DNA from: Polytrichum commune
Lineage: Eukaryota; Streptophyta; Polytrichopsida; Polytrichales; Polytrichaceae
Reading direction: 5' to 3'
Assembly: GCA_950295325.1 (NCBI GenBank)
Contig: OX485808.1
Span: 12,030,501 to 12,094,500, forward strand
DNA length: 64,000 bases
Part shown: piece after piece, positions 1 to 12,765 of the stretch
Layout of the letters: each line of letters begins with the position of its first letter
How positions within the stretch are numbered: position 1 is the stretch's first letter
Notes under the pieces: generated by a model
The model's input: the letters and a program-made list of their open reading frames with translations, nothing else
Told to the model about the DNA's origin: nothing
Databases searched by the model: none
Position numbers and translations under genes: made by a program

Positions 1-3000
1 GTACTAAAGTGGAGGTAATAACTTGACCGCTCCATTGTTGACCTGGAGGTATAACTTACTTTGGTGGAATTCTTTTGTGACTCAATGCACCAATCTATTG
101 AGGGTATATGTTTACACAGAAGTCATCAAGTCATGAAAATCCTTGAATTCTCATTGGTTGAGAATCTCATAGCCCCCACTTTGGGTTTACATGATGCTAG
201 TTTTGGACTACAACCCATAACACTTTTGGTGAATGAAAAGTTGACATGGAATCCCACATTGCAAGTATGGATAATGTTGGCCAAGATTGTAGGGGGACTT
301 TCCAGGATAACCATTAAGGTAGGCCAAGGTGGAATGTGTGGTGGGCCTTGGGGGAGAGCCCATAACAACTTATTGAAATAAATATTCTAATATTATTCAT
401 GTTTGATTCAAAATATGATTGTTAGAGCTATTATAGAAGGTTGCTTTCTATGTAACCGATGTGCAATATACAAAGAATGCTTTTCTAATTCATACCCTAT
501 AAATAGATATTTGAATGCACAAACTTGCTAAATCAACATATACCAATGCATAAACAAAACTACAAACACTTTCTTTCTTCTCTCCTTCGTGTTGCATTCT
601 CATATCTAATTAAAATAATGTGAGGTCTTTTTTATGATTCCATTTGGATTTACACCAAGAGCTTGTGACCTCCAAAAGAATTTGGGTTATAGTCTATGGG
701 CTTCTCTATGCTCTAATTTGAAAAGCAAGACTCTATGGTCATTTAAGAGCCATGGCCTACTACCTTTAGTGTAAAATGCTCTTACATAATCTCCATGTCA
801 AGTTAGGGGACCTAAGGATGTTGTGAGGTGACGGTCGGAGCCTACAATATTTCTCAAATAAAGAGAAAAAAAGGAACTATCACATGAAAGCTTGACATTA
901 GATGCTATATTTATGTATTTTTAGCCTTATGAGATTACCACTTTTGTCATATCCTTGTCATATCCAACATTGTTTAGCTTTGGTTCTTTATTTCATATTG
1001 AAGAAAAATTGGACCTAGTCCTAGTTTTAAAATTACAACATGCTTAAGTTGTGTGGGTGGATTTGCCGATAGAATTGCATATATAAAATATGATTATCAT
1101 AAAATTTAAATTTGGATATTTGTATTAAACATTAGATTCTCATTATCTATTAGTTGATTGCATAGATTTAGCATTTAAAAATATAAAAATGCTCATAAGA
1201 AAATCGGAATCATAGAATCGACACAAACTTAGCCGTAAGTTGACTGAGTGCAACTGGTGTATCTTAAGTTTTATCCCTATAAGCGTTATAATTTCATACA
1301 TGTTAAGAAAATTTTACTCCCCTACAAAAACACAATTGGTAAGACTAGTGAGTGTTATGTGTTAAGTAATATAACATGCTCTACTCCCTTCTTTGTTAAT
1401 TGCACCTCCATAAGTGTTAATTTTGAGACAATCAAGGTAATATTACATGAGAGCATACACTTTAAACATGTGATCACATTTATCCCATATTCTTTGCGAA
1501 CAAGTAAAATATTCTCTCTTATTTAAAGATCCTTCCTCCTTGTGCACTTTCAAGCAATTTGGGAGAGGAGATGGCAGACAGAGAAGGTTTGGAAAGTGGG
1601 GTGCTTGCTGGGTGCTAGTTTGCTAGTTGGGGCTTACAATACTTGATATAGCATCTTTCAGGCGCAGTAATCAAGGTCATGCACAACAATCAGGGTCAGG
1701 CGCAACAATCAAGGTCAACAATCAAGCAGGTGCATGTACAATATGGAGCTTCTTTTTTGTCTTTCTTTTCATTCTTTTGAAAAAATTGCAAGCAAAGTGT
1801 TAGTCAACAAGTTTACAGATCAATCAAGGGTATGGAGATTGAACTTTATTTGATTTTTCCTTTTTTCCCCAAAAATTGCAATTTTTGTAATTGTAAGCAA
1901 ATTTATTTGTTTTTCAACCACGCATCAACAATCAAGCTAAGGTATAGGGTCTGATTATTTATTTGTTTATTTTTAAAGAAAATTGCAATTTTCATGATTG
2001 CAGGCAAGGTATGGAACATGATTTTAAACTTTTTTTCTTTTTTAGGTTAGTTGAGTTGGAAGAATCTTGTCAAGTTACTACTATATAGATTATTTCTTTC
2101 AATTTTTTTAGTTGAATTATGTATTATCATTTGTAATTTCATTTTTTGTTTTTATAAAACTTTATGCTCTTCATTTTTGGAATTTTTAAGTGTTATTTCT
2201 ATAAATGTTATTAATCACCGGTATGAATTCTATAAGTGTTACTTGTTATAATTCCATATATGTTATTTTTTTGCTTCTTCCGACCTGTAACATATATAGA
2301 GTCTTGCTTGTAATCCACCAACTTGTAACTTATAATAAACACCCCCTTGTTTATAGGAAGCCTTGTCAATATCCAGTGAAGAAGTCATCTTTGAGGCCCT
2401 TTTGGCAATACGATTAAGTTACATATTGCCAACAATACCACACCTGCTAAGGGGCTAGGGAATTGTGGAGTCTGCCTAAACTCATCCGTTAGCAAGGCAC
2501 TGAAAAACAACGAGCAGTTTTATAGTATGAAACAAGTAATTTAGATCATTTGACTCCAGAAATGACATTAGAGGCTCAAATTAGTCTAGTGGACTTTAGT
2601 TGGAATGAATTAGCCCTCAACTTTGCAAGGCACTTGTTTTTACTAGAACCCCTTCATCCACAGTGGATTAGTTTACATTGACGCCACAAACTCCAAACCC
2701 TTGTTAAAGTGCAAAGAGTATTGCATACAAACGTACGTACGTCTCGTTCATCCAAAGTACTTTCCTATCATAGAACATAGGTTAGAGGTCACCTTATTAG
2801 TATTGAAGATCCCTAATTAGTATCATAGTGAGCCACCTTGGAATAAATTAACTATAAACTTATTATAAGGGGAAAAATATTAACATGGATACAACTATAA
2901 TTTGTGAATATGTTCAATTTTCTTTCACTTTATTAACGACATCTAGAATTCTTATCTTGTAATGTTGTGCACTTCACCTTGCTATGTACCTTCATAGTGT

Positions 3001-3193
3001 AAGGCAGACAGGCCTAATTCAGTTACTCATCATCACAAACGGACATCTCCACTTTGAGTTGTGTGTGGTTAGGTGTGGATTTAAGAACCGACGCCGAAAA
3101 AGACATGGCGAGCATGTAAAGAGATTTGACAAAATCTTACCCCCAATAAGTTTGTGCCTAATTGATCCCAATTGCATGCCACTACAATGTATA
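1..3193. other. Gene-free AT-rich stretch
   Basis: Only short ORFs without recognisable domains are present. Apart from the TATA-like site near 500 and A/T-rich low-complexity sequence (1.75-2.2 kb), I see nothing that can be named. Confidence 0.5.
497..507 (+). promoter_or_regulatory. TATA box in a possible LTR
   Basis: CTATAAATAGA is followed about 30 bases later by an A-rich start-like region and a TTTCTTTCTTCTCTCC tract. No gene follows. The arrangement resembles the U3/R part of a plant LTR retrotransposon, but I cannot find the matching second LTR or a primer-binding site, so the LTR idea is inference. Confidence 0.3.
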
Positions 3194-3400
3194 TGGTATT
3201 TAGTGTCACTTACTATTCAAAGTTATGCAATGTATGAATTTTTATTATTGGTATAAGTTTTGACCAAGTAAATCTTGATGCTAATGTCTTTATAATGTAT
3301 AAACAACCAATTTTTACCTTTTTGGTTAAAAAAAATATGATCCATAGGAAATAAGTCATAGTATTGTGTAATTCCAAATAATAAGTGCCACTAAAGACCA
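3194..3400. mobile_element. MITE, TGGTATTTAGTGTCACTTA family, copy 1
   Basis: The left end reads TGGTATTTAGTGTCACTTAC. The reverse complement of the right end reads TGGTCTTTAGTGGCACTTAT. Both ends are flanked by TA, as expected for a Tc1/mariner-type target duplication. The ~207-base interior is noncoding, and a second copy with the same ends lies near 42.7 kb. Confidence 0.65.
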
Positions 3401-4019
3401 TAATGGTGTAGTTTAACTTTGGATCTCTAATAATAATCAATTCCGTGATCTTAAAAACATTAAAAAAAAACTAACATTTATAAACTGTACATGATTCCCA
3501 ACATTTTCACTATGATTACATGCATGGTCCAAAGCCATAGCAGACTACATGAATGGCTACTCCTAGTGAACTGCATTGATATATGCAAGTAGGTTGCCCA
3601 CGCTAACTTATTGACATTCCACACTATTTACAATATTTGCTACCACAATAACAAAACACAAGACTTAAAATTTATAATTCAATGTTCATACATACATGAA
3701 TATACAAAGTTATAAATTTTTATTGTTTGATTAAACCCCAAGATAAGTTGCATGGGTAAAGAGGCAACCTATTTGCGAAAGCAACCCTAATCGCGGCTCC
3801 TAATTACACATACCCATGTACTTAGGTGTTGCGGAGATTCTCGTATTCCCAATGACATAAACCATGCAAGGACTATAGAGGTCATACCTACATTGACACC
3901 CTAATGAGCCTCCAAAAGCATCGTCATCATAGTACTGATAATGTTGAATTTGTCTTTGAAGAGGGTCGGCCAGGCTCCTTGAGTCAGGCTATAACAGTAT
4001 AATGCATTTCTTTACTCCT

Positions 4020-4396
4020 AGCCTCTTAAGGAAGCCCGGGGCTAGATCACATCTTCATTCGGCTGGGCCCCACCTCTCTCACGCCTCCTTCACTGCCCGG
4101 TCTTCCTACCTGCACTTGCATGGGAACTTTTGCCTGTTGGGAACCAATGTGACAATATCTGGTCACTTAAGCCATTAAGGTCCTTTGGCATGTGAAGGAA
4201 CTTCATCAATTAACTTGGGGATAATGAAAGTGATGTCAACTTGAATATTTGTAATTTTGACCGGGTATTGTCACATTGGTTCCCAATGAGGAAGAGTTCC
4301 CACGCAGGTGCAGGCAGGAAGACCATGCAGTGAAGGAGGCATGGGAGGGGTGGAGCCCAACCGAATGAAGATGTGATCTAGCCCAGAGCCTTAAGG
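4020..4396. mobile_element. Foldback element with ~135-bp inverted arms
   Basis: The left arm (about 4020-4157) and right arm (about 4266-4396) are imperfect reverse complements. They share GGCTAGATCACATCTTCATTC, the CACTGC/GCAGTG region and GGGAACCAATGTGACAAT. The loop is about 108 bases and noncoding. Confidence 0.8.
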
Positions 4397-4670
4397 TAGT
4401 TTAGGGCTAGATGCCCACCTATTTTAGCTAGGCCCTTCCGTTGGTACCCAAGGTGAAGACACATGCAATTCTATTATAGCATATATATATTGAAAAAAAT
4501 GATCTCAAACTTAGCATTTGAGGTCCCAAATCAGTCTGGAAGGACCCGCTTAAGATGTATAAACCACAAATCTGTAGAGGTCATGTTTTTGTTGGGGCCC
4601 CTTTACGTGATTAATAGTGGTGGGGACCCTACGCGAAGAGGCGGGCATCTAGCCCTGGCCCTTAAGGTAG
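4397..4670. mobile_element. MITE, GGGCTAGAYRCCC family, copy 1
   Basis: Terminal inverted repeats read TTTAGGGCTAGATGCCC on the left and, reversed, CCAGGGCTAGATGCCC on the right. Both sides are flanked by the direct repeat CCTTAAGGTAG, a candidate target duplication of 9-11 bases as in Mutator-like elements. It abuts the foldback element at 4020-4396. Confidence 0.6.
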
Positions 4671-4841
4671 ACCTTAGCACTAAGGTAGATGGGTCTTGAA
4701 TGGTTCCTTCCCCTAGGATAAGAACCAGACAATTCGTGGGAGATGGTTAGCACATCTTCCAATGGTCCTTTGTCCCGTGGGCACCGGGCCATTAACACTT
4801 TATTCACGCCGGCCTTGCAAAAAGTCTGGAGTTTTTTATCT

Positions 4842-5045
4842 ATTTGGTTAGCACATCGAACTCAAGGCCGTAGCCACTTCACTTATAATTTTTGAAGCTC
4901 ATATGAATATCTTATTCATCAACAGAGTGAAGAATCTCGTGTTCATTAAATGATCATATAAGTGCCCCTGATTATGTTGACTATTGAGCCTAGAATAGCT
5001 ATTATATTTTAAGCAAAAAGTTTCATCTCTTTTAAACACATGTCT
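4842..5045. repeat. Dispersed repeat, copy 1 (second copy near 36.5 kb)
   Basis: This block shares an ordered series of matches with 36466-36680, including GGTTAGCA, TCAAGGCCG, AGCTCA, CATTAAATG and TATGTTG. Its class is unknown. Confidence 0.6.
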
Positions 5046-5479
5046 TTTTTAATAACCAAAATTAGGCACGCCAACCTAAGCCTTGCGTATGCTTTTGATA
5101 GCATTGTCATCACCCTTGGGCCATGTTGATCTGCAATGCGAAGCTTTAGCAAAACCTTTCATTGGAGGGCCCCCAACGCCCATCCTTATAGCTTGCTTGA
5201 GTCAAGTATTGGTCCTTGGAGTATCTATCCATACTAGAATTGCCTTGAATGTGGCTTTGGCTCTCGCTCCGTACTTGCATCACATCCAAAATACACATTT
5301 CTGTACTGCTTCAGATGAAATGATATGCAAAAGAAAAGAAAAGAATAATGCCCGTACCATGTACCGGCATGAATGCGAGCCTGTTAACCCGATACTGATC
5401 ATGTTACCCATGATGCAGTATGGGGCGAATTGATAAGCAAACAACAAAGTGCACACAACATGTGTGGATGCTGGAAATC

Positions 5480-5480
5480 T

Positions 5481-5516
<36 letters not shown>

Positions 5517-5540
5517 TTTGGGGGAGGAGGGGGGGGGGGG
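5480..5540. repeat. (GTT)n microsatellite followed by a poly-G tract
   Basis: About eleven GTT units pass into T6 and then a G-rich run broken only by two A residues. This could form a G-quadruplex on the + strand. Confidence 0.9.
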
Positions 5541-6817
5541 TTATAATATGTTTAGACAAGTGTGTATCGCATATTGTAAGGAGTAAAAGTCCACCCAAAT
5601 GAAGTTGTGCACTTACAATATGCGATAGACCAATAACAATTGGGGATTTTTATTGAAAATTTAAAGGCACATGATCGTAATACAAAAATATGGGTTTGTG
5701 ATAGGTATTGGAGTAGAAGTAGAGCTTAACTCCAACTACGGCTAGGTTTGCAGATAGGTAAATAATTTGCAAAAGTCAAGGTTGTAAGGGGGAGGGATGG
5801 GGAAGGTGGAGGTGAAGGTGGCCATAATCACATGGTAATGCAATACAGAGTGCATGGGAGGACTCACATTGAAGGTATAATTATCTTCACCTTATCTCTT
5901 AAACGTTGCCGTGACCAAATTAGGTTGTTGGTAGTTCTTTTAGGGGGTTAAATTCATGAATGGTCAGCCTAGTTGGGGATGGGGCCAACCCTCAACCTGC
6001 CTAAGGTTTCCTTGGGTTTAGGGTAGGCCTTTGGATTTTTTTTTAAAAGACCGAGAGTGTAGGGGGTGGGCAAGGTTGCCTAGTTGGGTGCAACCAAGAA
6101 ACCCCCCAAGCCCAAGATCTAGCAACAGTTGGGCCCAACTGACTCCTAGGAATTAAATAGGGTTTTTCCAATCAGGACCGTTCAATCGTTGCTCTTCGTT
6201 GGTTGAAACTATCTCTTGCAATCCACTCTCAAGGCTAATACATCAAACCCTCTTATTTACAATATCACCTCCACAACTCCAAATCATTTATACATCATTT
6301 CCTACTTGTTCAAAGCAATCCTCTTCAAGCCTACTCTCAAATGTATCAACCTTATTCACATTTACAAAATATGATCCAATAATCATTGAAATATATCTCT
6401 CTCTCTCTCCACGGGTAGATCACTCCATTGTCAAGTTGAACACCATGTGTGACCAAAAAAAATCTTCTTTTGGTAAGTTGCACCACCAAAATGGGTCAAA
6501 ATTTTATCAATTTTTTTTCATGAGTAGATATATACAGTACCTATGACATAGTCAAAAGTGGTAACTAAATTTGATGATTTTTTTTTCTTCATAAAACATA
6601 CCGTTTCTAACTAGAATGACACATAATTGAACTAAAACAATTACTAAAAAAAATAAAGATGACTAAAAATTTCAAAAAAGTATACAAAAGATACTATCAA
6701 TGGTTATGTATATGTAGAAAAAATATCATAAATTTTAAAATTATATATGGCATGTAATATAGGGGTAGCAAACTTTGTCCGCACGTGGTGTCAACTCGAC
6801 AATGAAGTGACCTCCCC

Positions 6818-6820
<3 letters not shown>

Positions 6821-6870
<50 letters not shown>
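6821..6870. repeat. (TC)25 microsatellite
   Basis: A pure run of 25 TC dinucleotides marks the left border of the first block of ~1-kb repeat units. Confidence 0.95.
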
Positions 6871-6873
<3 letters not shown>

Positions 6874-9800
6874 CTTGATCAAGGCTATGATATTAAACAC
6901 TTTGTGATTATAAACTTTCACATTAGTCAACTAAAAATTGTTTTCTTTACAAATAGATTACAATACAAGCAAGAGATCCTACATATACATACATGGAAAA
7001 TGGTCATACTTTCCATACCAGATATGTAACGAGGATGTAGATGAAAGAGGTATAGTAACCATGATTACAACCGTGAATCACGTATGTAACCCATGGTAAA
7101 AAATAGGGTTTGGAAGAATTTACCATAGGTAAGAACTCCAATATAAACCCCTAACCCTAAAAGAAGCCTCCTTTTCTTACCATTCATGCAAGCGCAAGGT
7201 GAGGTGACTTTGTGCATACTCACTAGAATAGTTGATACGTGTGGAAAGTGAGAGGAACAAGGACGAATCACCAAGAGGAGTATTCTACTTGGAATAACCT
7301 AGTCATGGCCAAGGATCATGTTTGAACACCCATATGTCATTTGGCAATGAGTGTTATAATTTGAAATACTGCAATGCATTTGATGTGGTTTATATGTGTG
7401 CGACATGGATAACAATTGGGTCCTACTGTTATTTACCTTGTGTATGTAACTAATCCTCAAATGTTTGTTGGTTGGTTGCATGGGCACATGTGAGGCAGGC
7501 CCTTCACACTCTCAATACGAGGATGTATTGTGATTATGGCATTTTAAGCATTTCTATGGGTTGATGTTTCTAGGGACTTTTCCTTTGTAAGCACTCCATA
7601 CATGGGATGGAGTAGATATATGTACTTTGTAGTGAAGCAAGAAGATAGGTGATTAAACCTCAAAGGTATAGAGCAGTCAAACTTAAACATTTGTTGTTGG
7701 TTACCATGTTATTACGGAAACCCTAAGTAAGGTACATAGTCTTGCAAAGCAAAGTGAGTTATAACACAAAAGGTCCAGGTTATACAACACATAGATGAGC
7801 ATGATTGCAAACAACTACACTATGCAAAATGCTATTGTGTTACCAAGTAGGACGATGCCAAGAGAATAGAAAGAGTCTTGTGGAAATTCCCACCCACCCA
7901 CCCTTGTATTGCAATGAAGAAGTTATTAAAGGATTTGGCCTCTGAAAAGAGGAAGTTCAAACTTTGTAAAAGTTTTGAAAAGTCAGCTCTCTATACTTTG
8001 TTCATACTGTGCCGTACATGAACATATTTGGTAAAAAAAGCATAACCCTAATGAACTTAGTGTTCTAGGGCTAAGTAAGTTTTACCTAACTGTTTTCAAC
8101 CATAGATCTTACACTAAGGATCTACGGATGAGAGCATTTACCTAATCATATATGAAGGGTGAGGAAGCATTGAGGCCTCCTTTCAAAGGTTAAAACCGCT
8201 TATGCAGTTTTACCCTAAGTAACTTCTCGGATAAGTGTAAGTTAGTGAGGACTTGTGGAAGGTGTACACTACCGGCCTCAGTGTTGTTACACACTAAGCT
8301 CAAATGGCCAAAAAACAGGTAGAGTACTTAATATGTTTAAGTATTCTTAGATACAAACCATATGGTTTTACCGTATTAATTTGTGTGACATAGATAACAA
8401 TTGGGTTCTACTGTTATCCAACTCGTGTACGTTACTAACCCTCTCTTTGGATTTGGTTGGTGGCCTGGGCACAGGTGAGGCAGACCCTTCACATTTTGGA
8501 CGGCCATCTTAGGTTTTGTATTCCATCTTCATGCAAAAATATTGTGTGTGCAAGGCTTATTACAAAGCCTCTTTTACTTGTGAATGAAACTTGAAGTATT
8601 TTTTGAATAAGAGGCACTTACTCGTTTGATAGTGACTTGATATGTATCGGATATGTTATGCATTATTTCACTTAAGGGTAGAAAAGCTTACAACCTTAGT
8701 GATGTGAATACTCAAAGGTTTTAGTAATGCTTTAGACACATACCAAGTAGAGACATTTTGAAAATACTTAGAAGTAATCTTGCAATGTTGTGATCAAGAG
8801 GGATGGTCCCACCCACCCTCCCGGGTTTTGGAAGGTTTATAGATATGTAATAGAATGATATGGCCTCTAAACAAGAGGATGTACTAAGAAGGAACTATGC
8901 TGGAAAGTAAGCATAGAATCTGTTCAAGCAATGCCCAACTCTCTCTCCCTTTCTAGTTCTGGTTCTTGACTAATGCCATGTTACATAAAAATTCAAGTTT
9001 AAACTTTTACATTAATAGACCTAGCAAAGGTCTCTTATGTAAAACAAATGATATAAACTCTGATAATACTATATCTACACACATGGAAAGAAGTCATACT
9101 TACCATGGAATGGATGTAATAGAGATATAGATGAATGAAGTAAAAATAGGGTTATGAGAACTTACCATACATAAATACTACAATATAAGCCCTTAACCCT
9201 AAAAAAGACCTTTTTTTACCATTCACGCAAGTGAGAGGTGCGGCGAGCTCTGGGTATACACATTAGGGTAATAGATACGTGCTTGAAGTAAGAGTAACTA
9301 GGGTTCATCACCAAGAGGAGTTTTCTACTTGGAGTAACCCAATCATGGCAAAAGAACAGGTTTGAACACCCATATGTTGTTTTACAATGAGTGTTGGAGG
9401 TTGAAAAATTTTGGTGCATTTGAAATGAACTAAGTGTGTGTGACATGGATAACAACTGGGTCTTGCTTTTATTTACCTTGTGTACGTAACTAATCCTCAA
9501 TTGTTTGTTGGTTGGTTCCATGGGCACATGTGAGGCAGGCCCTTCACACAGTCAATGCAGTGATGTATTGTGATTATGACATTTTATGCACAGATATTGG
9601 TTGAGGTTACTAGGTACTTCTCCTTAGTAAGTACAACATACATGTGGTGTTATAGGTAGATGTACTTGATAAGGAGGCAAGAAGGTTGGCAATTAGCTTC
9701 CAAAGCATGGGATAGTTAAAATCATACATGGGGAGATGAATACCATATGATAGCAAAAAATCCAAATAAGGTATGTATTCTTGCAAGGCAAACTAGGTAT

Positions 9801-10045
9801 GCAAAGTGTATATGTGTAGTACAACACATACTATGAGACATTAGGCAAATGACTCTATTATGCAATGTGGTACTATACCATCAAATAGGAAAAGGCATGA
9901 AACATGTATAGAGAGAGTCTTGAGGATGTTCCCACCCACCCACCCTTGTATTGCAAAGAGGAAGAAATCGAAGGATTTGGCCTCTGAAAAGAGGAAGTTC
10001 AAACTTTGTACAAGTTTTGAAAAGTCAGCTATGTATATATCAAAC
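6871..10045. repeat. Block I: three diverged ~1-kb repeat units
   Basis: Each unit has two modules. Module X (7401-7510, 8387-8500, 9441-9550) carries GACATRGATAACAAYTGGGT and later GTGAGGCAGRCCCTTCACA. Module Y (7889-7990, 8807-8890, 9930-10030) carries CCCACCCACCC and then a hairpin, GGCCTCTGAAAAGAGG in its best form. CT-rich sequence follows module Y in the first two units. Short ORFs in the units are frame-broken relative to each other, so the units are noncoding. Two more units lie at 37.0-39.1 kb. Confidence 0.75.
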
Positions 10046-10475
10046 AAGGTTTGGGTGGAAGCATGGTAGAGTGGACCAAAATTGTGCTTTGGTATACTAA
10101 AACCATAATCGTTTTGGTTAAATGCCTAAAAGTAGTAGCAAAATGTTGTTTACATTGGATTTTTTCCATGACAATAAAAACAAATCCAAGAAAAGTCTAC
10201 ATATTTTAGAAGATGGTGCAAGTGGTGTGCAAGTAAGTGATATTAAACAAGTAATTTATTAAATTTTATTTAAAATAAGAAAAAGTTACATTAAATTTAT
10301 GGTTTCTACAAAGATTTGTGATGATGACCTCAAGTATATAATGAATCCAAGGAAGATGGAAAAAAAATCCAACTTCGAAATATTGAAGGTCATGAAATTT
10401 ATGTTCAAAGCCAAATTCAACCATGTGCTTTTGAGCATCACTTTTTAATGTTATTTTTTGAAGATCTCGACTTGA

Positions 10476-10575
10476 TATTCCACATGCATCCCGATCAGAC
10501 AGAGATCATCATCACAATGTCAATTTCACCAAAAAGACTGAAAGAATTCCACATGCATCCCGATCAGACAGACTG
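10476..10575. repeat. Short direct repeat, 27 bp twice
   Basis: ATTCCACATGCATCCCGATC followed by AGACAGA occurs twice about 70 bases apart, near-perfectly. It may be a target-site or replication-slippage duplication. Confidence 0.7.
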
Positions 10576-11045
10576 GGAAACACTAAGTTAGATTATTGAC
10601 TGATTATGCCCAAAAATCTCCCCAGGCAGTACTGCTGAGATTGTTATGCATGCATGGACATGCATGATGGGTGCCAAGTTCTTCCCTCGCATATCTGGGT
10701 AAAGGATAAGGTCGGTCCTGGCACTGTTGATGAGGACAGACTCAGCTACTACTATAGCTGCGGACCCCAGCTTCTGAAAATTGTCAGTATAATAAGCTCT
10801 CAGTCTGTCATGGTGTTCATTCAGAGATAAGTTATTGTATATCTGTACGATATCTGGACTACACTAAACCAGTCCTATTACTGTGGGCCACAGTTCGTTT
10901 GCTGAGCCCACACTCATGTAACATCTACTAGAAAGATCAAAATATCAATATGGCTCCCGTTAATTCTCATTAAGTTGGTTGTTTTTTTTCTCAAAACATT
11001 AATGTGTGTGATCGTTGTAATGTGTGCTACTTCTGTCGTATGAAC

Positions 11046-11535
11046 TAATGGCCACTTCACACACGAGACTGAGAGCCCGTGACCGGTACACTGCAAGCAC
11101 TCTCATTGGTGGAAAAGGCGGAGCCGGTCCAAGTTCGCTTCACACTATCCTTGAGGGACCGACGGAGTATGTGAATGCAAGATGGGTGTACGTGGCATCA
11201 AATGGATCATATTTCATGGTCACTTGGACTGTTTTCAAAAACCACCTCTTGGAGGTAGGCCTAACACAAAACCGGGAGACCTTGACACTCCGAATGTTCA
11301 CTACCTTTTGGTTTATTCAATTTTATCATGTGTGAGGACCCGCATGAATAGAAATTCACCGAAATAGCATTTGGTTGAGGGCCCGGTCACATACGACTTC
11401 ACACCACACTTGAGGATCCGTGACCACACTACATGGTTTTGGAGGTGGTTTGGGACGGCCTTTGGACACTTTCTTTTGGGCTCTCCCAATTTCATAGTCA
11501 CGGCGGCTCTTGGCTCGTGTGTGAAGTGGCCCTAA
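11046..11535. mobile_element. MITE, GGCCACTTCACACACGAG family, copy 1
   Basis: The left end reads GGCCACTTCACACACGAG and the right end is its perfect 18-base reverse complement. CTAAT flanks both ends. The interior resembles the 43.6-kb copy just inside the left end (CTCTCATTGGTGGAAAAGGC against CTCTCATTAGTTGAAAAGGC). Confidence 0.8.
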
Positions 11536-11994
11536 TATGCAGTTATGTTGGTCGGAAGTCTTCATAAGACGTAGAGGATGACCCGGGGGTCTTGGACCCA
11601 CGTTATCTCCACCTTGCCTAGTAATTTCCACCCACACCGATACGACTGTTCAATGCACTTTCACACCTTGATACAGTATGTGTGTCATCATCCTACGTGA
11701 CGGTAGAACCGTTCAAGTAAATTGGCATATCACAACACCCCACGTTAAGATTGAGCTCGTCAAAACACACATATCCAAGAATGAAAATTCCTAGATTTCA
11801 TTTCGTTCAAACTCCTGCTACAAAGTTTGTTTATCTTTCCCTTATCATATAGGAGGCACTTGGTGTTAAAACAAGCACTGTTAGCTCTAACACCCACCTC
11901 TCTTAGGTTATCGAACAAAGCAATTCTCACATGGATTGGAACGATTCGGCTCGAATATTAGGTGTCCGATTGAGATGCTAAAGTAACCAGATTA

Positions 11995-12009
11995 GGGGGG
12001 GGGGGGGGG
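11995..12009. repeat. G15 homopolymer
   Basis: An uninterrupted run of 15 G residues; its length may be unreliable for sequencing reasons. Confidence 0.9.
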
Positions 12010-12765
12010 ACTCACACCTGAACACCAGAGTGATAAGTGCTCGCTCATCTTTCGCAACGCCCTCCCTCTTGACGACAGCAAGTCGATGTGGTGTCACCTG
12101 GTGCAAGATCGGACAGACATCTGGAATGCGCAAACTTCGAAGATACTCGGGGGAGGTGGACTGGGTTACTACCCACAGAGTACAGTGTTCACCTTTTTCG
12201 TCAACATATTCTTACGGCGTGATCTGCTGCTGCTCCCGAGTCGCCTCATATTCCTCGCTCAAGTGACGCATGAAGCATGGCATGGCATGGCAGGGCAGGG
12301 CAGGGCAGGGCAACATGTAAGCAGGACGACTGCAAGGAGCTGGGCAGAAATGCACCTCTCATGTAACTGAAGTTGGGCCAGTATTGTTTCTGCTTCAGCA
12401 AAGAATTGGTGCCACCCATGCACATTAATAAACGTGGCAGGAACCCAGCAGTCCTCCACTTGGAAGGACCCCTAAGTTGCTTTCTCCCCTGCCACACTCC
12501 GCTGTACATAAGGTAGGGAGACCTTCAATCCTCCAACATCTCGAACACATGATTTTATCTCAGGCTGCCACAATTGCCTCCACTGCGTCTGCAACCCATC
12601 GCATCGATCGGGTTAGTAGTACTGACTGCAGATAAAAGTTGGGTGTGTTTGGGACCCATTTTGTTCTTTCTGTACTGTAGAGGTGTTGGGGTTGAAGGTA
12701 GAGGACGGTGGAGTTTGAGTTTGAGTTCGAGAGAGGAGATTGGCGTGCTTCATCGGTGAGACATA
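12010..12765 (+). promoter_or_regulatory. Upstream region and probable 5' UTR of GAD
   Basis: About 750 bases between a poly-G tract and the GAD start codon. No long ORF with recognisable homology is present. It includes a short run of CATGG/CAGGG pentamers (12276-12312) and a purine-rich leader with GAGTTT/GAGTTC repeats just before the ATG. I see no convincing TATA box. The regulatory role is inferred from position only. Confidence 0.4.
12276..12312. repeat. Pentamer microsatellite (CATGG then CAGGG)
   Basis: Three CATGG-like units pass directly into four CAGGG units, about 450 bases upstream of the GAD start. The unit sequence changes by one base within the array. Confidence 0.8.

Noticed and set aside
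5404-5602. ORFs with poly-Thr and poly-Val runs
   Set aside because: Translations of the GTT microsatellite on either strand.
6697-6930. 77-codon ORF with a run of Arg-Glu repeats
   Set aside because: It is only the translation of the CT microsatellite.
7299-7487. Related short ORFs at 7.3 and 9.2 kb as a conserved gene family
   Set aside because: Similarity comes from the duplicated repeat module X; frames outside the module are broken and third-position bias is absent.
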